From: Hyphomonadaceae bacterium
Lineage (GTDB): Bacteria; Pseudomonadota; Alphaproteobacteria; Caulobacterales; Hyphomonadaceae
Reading direction: 5' to 3'
DNA: 46,785 nt
Assembly (NCBI GenBank): GCA_022844475.1
Contig: JALHLR010000031.1
Location: 1 to 46,785 of the forward strand
A model generated the notes under the pieces. The model was given only the letters and a program-made list of their open reading frames with translations. It was not told the DNA's origin and did no database searches. Position numbers and translations under genes: made by a program. The first letter of the stretch is position 1. The number at the start of each line of letters is the position of its first letter. Below, piece after piece: positions 45,181 to 46,785 of this stretch.

Positions 45181-46785
45181 CTAGAACTTGCCGCTTATCC
45201 TGACGAACCCCCACGGACCCGTGCGAGATTCATTTATCTGCAACAGAGTCAGGTTTCCGCTCGACCTTGGAGCGTCGTATACCGCACGCGTGTTGATGAA
45301 GGCTGTTTCAAGGATGTCATTGAGCCCGGCACGAATGTTCAAGCCGAAAAGCTCTGTGGTTTCAATGAAAACGCTGAGGTCATCACCTGTACGTTGGCGT
45401 TTGGACGTCTCCCTCAGTCTGTATGACGTCGCTCCGCCGCTTTCACTGAACGTCAGCCCGTAGCTGAAGCCGTACTGAGGAAAGTCCTGTCTGAATGAAA
45501 CGCGCAGATTTCGGGCCAGGCCGAAGGCGTCGGAAAACTCTCGAACAACACCAGTTACAGGATCGAGCACTTCAGAGTTGCCGCTGTTAAGTTCGACGTC
45601 CAGGCGGGCGTCCGGCACACCCAAGTTCTTCAGAGGTACGCTTGCCTTGACGCCCAGCGACCATGTCTCCCCTTCTCCAAGATTGCCCGGGCCATCGAAC
45701 GCCTGAAGCAAGGAGCCGCCGAGTGGAACGACCGGAACCTGATCCTGAACGTCAGAAACCTTCTCGAACGAGCCGAGAAGCGTCAGCACGCCGTCACCCC
45801 AGAACCTTTGTTCGAACTGACTCCCCAGAGCCCAGACTTTCTGGGGTTCGAGATCAGCGTTGCCGCCTGTCACCAGGTCGTTGACGACCTCCACGGCCGA
45901 GACGAAGTCCCTGAAATTGAGTTGCGCGACCTTTCGCTCAAGCGACACTCGCAACTGCTGCGTGCCGTTCGGTCGCCAGGTCGCCGTGATGCCAGGCTTA
46001 GGATACGTGAATTCGCGTTCCGCAAAGACGCTGGTCGTGCTGGAGAGGCGGCCTTCCTGCTTGATCTGCGAGTACTCGAACTTCACGCTGGGTTCGAGGG
46101 TCAGCTCGGGCGAGACCTTCCAGACATCCGATACTTGGACCTCGCCTCGATACTCTTCCACTATGGTATCAGATCCCGGCGGAGTGACGTCCGCGCCGGT
46201 ATTCAAAGTTACTTTCCGGGTACTGTCGAGAAAGTTGTAGGCGCCTTCGATTGCGACCTCGACCGTATGCTCGTCGCCGAACGGCCAACTCATCGTCCCG
46301 CGAAGAATGGATTCCCCACTCGCGTCTTTCGATTGAACCTGAACCGATCTGCTGAAGGATCCCGAGCCAGCGTAGAAACCGAACAGGCTGTCGCTTGTGC
46401 TCTCAGATCGTTGATGCAGGGCAATGAGTTTCGCGGTGCCCCCACCCAACTGGAACTGAAGGTCGCCGTTCAGCGCGTAGGTGTCAGACTGAGAAAAGCT
46501 TTCCGTTGTTTCGAGTCGGGATACTGGGCCGACAAAGCTTGGAGAATGGACCTCGGTGAAGTTGCTGCCATTGCTGTCGGTCGTGTTGAAGGAGCCGTTC
46601 AGGTTCAGCTTGCCCCAGTCCAGTGACCGTTGGAACTCAAAAGCTGGCTCAACACTCTGCGTGTCGTTCAGTGAGAGCCCGGCATGCTGCTCGAATACAC
46701 TGAGCGGGTCGGTATAGAAGGCGCGCCTCCCGAAACTGCGTGGCGAAGAGCCAGGCCCTCCTCGACCGAAGTTCGGGCTTCCGGC
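45181..46785 (-). CDS. TonB-dependent receptor, C-terminal two-thirds
   Basis: The 5' end is outside the window; the frame is open from 46785 (534 codons). The visible part starts GSPNFGRGGPGSS and reads FYTDPLSVFEQHAGLSLNDTQSVEPAFEFQRSLDWGKLNLNGSFN, then many beta-strand pairs typical of a 22-stranded barrel (VSLERKVAQLNFRDFVSAVE, QRFWGDGVLTLLGSFEKVS, FPQYGFSYGLTF), ending in GPWGFVRISGKF with a terminal Phe that outer-membrane insertion needs. TonB-dependent receptors import iron chelates, vitamin or sugar substrates; this substrate is unknown, and the barrel is rather short. Confidence 0.9.
   Translation of the reverse strand, partial: AGSPNFGRGGPGSSPRSFGRRAFYTDPLSVFEQHAGLSLNDTQSVEPAFEFQRSLDWGKLNLNGSFNTTDSNGSNFTEVHSPSFVGPVSRLETTESFSQSDTYALNGDLQFQLGGGTAKLIALHQRSESTSDSLFGFYAGSGSFSRSVQVQSKDASGESILRGTMSWPFGDEHTVEVAIEGAYNFLDSTRKVTLNTGADVTPPGSDTIVEEYRGEVQVSDVWKVSPELTLEPSVKFEYSQIKQEGRLSSTTSVFAEREFTYPKPGITATWRPNGTQQLRVSLERKVAQLNFRDFVSAVEVVNDLVTGGNADLEPQKVWALGSQFEQRFWGDGVLTLLGSFEKVSDVQDQVPVVPLGGSLLQAFDGPGNLGEGETWSLGVKASVPLKNLGVPDARLDVELNSGNSEVLDPVTGVVREFSDAFGLARNLRVSFRQDFPQYGFSYGLTFSESGGATSYRLRETSKRQRTGDDLSVFIETTELFGLNIRAGLNDILETAFINTRAVYDAPRSSGNLTLLQINESRTGPWGFVRISGKF

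Overview
The window is a contiguous piece of a GC-rich bacterial chromosome with dense genes on both strands and strong G/C bias at third codon positions. The purL-bolA-...-grxD (monothiol glutaredoxin) order, MsrPQ, a DUF3297 protein, a DUF1476-free but otherwise typical alphaproteobacterial housekeeping set, many short lipoproteins and a TonB-dependent receptor point to an alphaproteobacterium, most likely Caulobacterales/Hyphomonadaceae-like; the family-level placement is inference. There is no phage, plasmid, transposase, CRISPR array, rRNA or tRNA that I can support.

Layout. 1-4480: end of an enoyl-CoA hydratase, a 23S rRNA pseudouridine synthase, a macro-domain hydrolase, a small unknown protein and PurL. 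4481-8839: an iron/sulfur and redox block (bolA, an aldo/keto reductase, grxD, a degenerate receiver protein, ttcA, cysQ, DUF3297). 8894-13966: ArgE-like deacylase, a GST-like protein, a two-domain FKBP lipoprotein, threonine ammonia-lyase, a CelD/FemAB-type acyltransferase. 14050-20437: a CocE-type esterase, a DGPF/YCII protein, a beta-propeller lipoprotein and a large fused redoxin / cytochrome c / copper type II monooxygenase-like / EF-hand protein followed by a clear terminator. 20559-27070: a double ABC ATPase translationally coupled to an unknown gene, a membrane protein, a PEP-mutase-family enzyme, a secreted amidohydrolase, a secreted small protein and a PP2C phosphatase. 27135-28856: two divergent ribbon-helix-helix proteins with a repeated heptamer between them, an unknown gene, and a heme lipoprotein preceded by a perfect FNR/FixK site. 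28871-34751: YebC, TesB with a structured leader, a VanY-type peptidase, a secreted unknown protein and a DUF7003-like gene, then a gene-poor stretch. 34994-39998: unknown protein, PLP decarboxylase, an exported methyltransferase-like lipoprotein, YmdB-type phosphoesterase, lipoprotein. 40215-46785: msrPQ, an HNH protein, the yggT-yggU-folD operon, a second copy of the secreted family and the 3' part of a TonB-dependent receptor.

The best candidates for something not well described are (i) the divergent RHH pair around a GCATTGC/GCAATGC repeat, (ii) the FNR-box-controlled cytochrome-like lipoprotein, (iii) the fused redoxin-heme-copper-EF-hand protein whose redoxin part has lost its cysteine, and (iv) a pair of secreted paralogues (32057-32980 and 44016-45044) ending in a conserved YEYACHE/HEYACHE-xNHA signature. 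I do not see a defence island or a clearly new multi-gene system; most of the window is ordinary chromosome.
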